Assembly: GCA_002429615.1 (NCBI GenBank)
Contig: DJAN01000041.1
Coordinates: 1 to 6,746, forward strand
DNA: 6,746 bases
Origin: Lysobacteraceae bacterium UBA6001
GTDB taxonomy: Bacteria; Pseudomonadota; Gammaproteobacteria; Xanthomonadales; Xanthomonadaceae
Reading direction: 5' to 3'
Part shown: positions 6,107-6,746 of the stretch, piece by piece
Numbering within the stretch: the stretch's first letter is position 1
Layout of the letters: each line of letters opens with the position of its first letter
Program-made: the position numbers and the translations under genes
Notes under the pieces: model-generated
Databases searched by the model: none
Seen by the model: the letters and a program-made list of their open reading frames with translations, nothing else
Told to the model about the DNA's origin: nothing

Positions 6107-6746
6107 GGTGACCGCGGAGAACACCTGCTCGCTGATGCGGGCGAACTCGGCGAAGGCGGCCTCGTCGGCGAACGGATCGCGGCCGCGCAATGCCAGCCGC
6201 GGCGCGTCGGCGTTGCCTTCGCCCCACTGCCGCTCGTTGCCTTGCCAGCGTTCGGCCGCCTTGCGACGGCGCGCCGAGGGGTCGCCTTCGGCCTGGAAGT
6301 ATTCCCAACCGCTGTAGGGGCCAAACAGCAGCGGCGCGCGCAGGCCGTCGCTGCGCAGGCGCAGCAGGTCGGCGAGGCGGGTGCGGGCTTCGAGCGGCGA
6401 CAGCGCCGGCAAGGGTGTCGGCTGGCCGCCGCCGTCTTCAGTGAAGCGCAGCAGCGGGCGCGGGTCGCCGGCGGCGCTGGCCAGCAGCCAGTCCAGGCCA
6501 TGGGCGATCACCGCCGGCCCGTTGAGCGCGCCGACCCGCAGGCGGGCCATGCCCGGCGCATACAGGCCACCGACACGGCCATGCACGCGCACGCCGTCGA
6601 TATCGACCGCATAGACCTGGGATTGCGCGTCGGCGCCGTCGCGCCACGCATTGAATGCCCGTGCCAGCGGTTCGAGGGTGCGGGTGATCCCCCGCAGCTG
6701 TTGTTCGCCCGCGGGCCCGGCCGGCAACAGCGCGCGCGCGCGCAGC
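6092..6746 (-). CDS. recC: RecBCD enzyme subunit RecC, C-terminal part only
   Basis: RecC is the non-catalytic scaffold of RecBCD. It splits the two DNA strands, feeds them to RecB and RecD, and reads the Chi sequence on the 3' strand. Only the last 217 codons are in the window. The frame is open to base 6745, so the TTG at 6727-6725 is not a real start. E. coli RecC is about 1120 aa, so roughly 80% of the protein is missing. The visible part has the usual C-terminal layout: a beta-rich stretch (YAVDIDGVRVHGRVGGLYAPG), a helical middle (DWLLAS, ARTRLADLLRLRSDGL), then GPYSGWEYFQAE and a tail with Trp-Gly pairs, RGRDPFADEAAF and a final helix. In the family this region is a degenerate nuclease-like fold that contacts RecD; no DYK-type catalytic motif is seen here, as expected. 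The identification rests on this pattern plus direct coupling to recB. The operon promoter would lie beyond the window. Confidence 0.93.
   Translation of the reverse strand, partial: LRARALLPAGPAGEQQLRGITRTLEPLARAFNAWRDGADAQSQVYAVDIDGVRVHGRVGGLYAPGMARLRVGALNGPAVIAHGLDWLLASAAGDPRPLLRFTEDGGGQPTPLPALSPLEARTRLADLLRLRSDGLRAPLLFGPYSGWEYFQAEGDPSARRRKAAERWQGNERQWGEGNADAPRLALRGRDPFADEAAFAEFARISEQVFSAVTGPNA

Noticed and set aside
6096..6308. A 71-codon N-terminal extension of RecB.
   Set aside because: It is recC sequence out of frame. The ATG at 6095 begins MSVVDPYLDLPL directly before the Walker A motif, as in known RecB proteins.
6725..6727. TTG at 6727-6725 as a start of a short 211-aa gene.
   Set aside because: The frame continues upstream to the window edge and the protein is the C-terminus of RecC, so this is an internal leucine codon.
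1..6746. Possible mobile element, CRISPR array, tRNA/rRNA or a new gene system.
   Set aside because: Coding sequence of recC, recB, recD and one partial gene fills the window apart from 7 bases and the adapter. I saw no spaced direct repeats, transposase motifs, tRNA-like cloverleaf or extra gene.

Overview
The window is very GC-rich and almost fully coding. It reads as one end of a draft contig from a high-GC gammaproteobacterium. Codon use (third positions nearly all G or C), the uninterrupted recC-recB-recD order and the protein sequences suggest a member of the Xanthomonadales (Xanthomonas/Stenotrophomonas/Lysobacter/Luteimonas type). That placement is inference from general resemblance, not from a database search.

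Layout: (1) Bases 1-17 are not genomic; they match the 3' end of the Illumina Read 1 adapter. (2) Bases 18-599, + strand, hold the 3' part of an unrecognised gene: a proline/alanine-rich N-terminal half and a compact C-terminal domain of about 95 residues. (3) Bases 600-606 are the only intergenic DNA, between two convergent stop codons; an imperfect nested inverted repeat spans them. (4) Bases 607-2499, - strand, are recD, complete at 630 aa. (5) Bases 2496-6095, - strand, are recB, complete at 1199 aa. (6) Bases 6092-6746, - strand, are the last 217 codons of recC, running off the window. No stretch over 300 bases lacks a gene.

The three - strand genes encode the RecBCD complex (exonuclease V). 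RecB is a 3'-5' SF1A helicase with a C-terminal nuclease, RecD is a 5'-3' SF1B helicase, and RecC is the scaffold and Chi-recognition subunit. The complex resects double-strand breaks and loads RecA. Both gene junctions are ATGA stop/start overlaps, so the genes should be co-transcribed and translationally coupled. The operon promoter lies outside the window, upstream of recC. Every helicase and nuclease motif I looked for in RecB and RecD is present, so the complex looks functional.

I found no RNA gene, mobile element, CRISPR array, or new defence or biosynthetic system. The notable points are the adapter remnant, the unrecognised protein beside recD, the hairpin-like structure between the convergent genes, and very long antisense open frames that codon bias explains.
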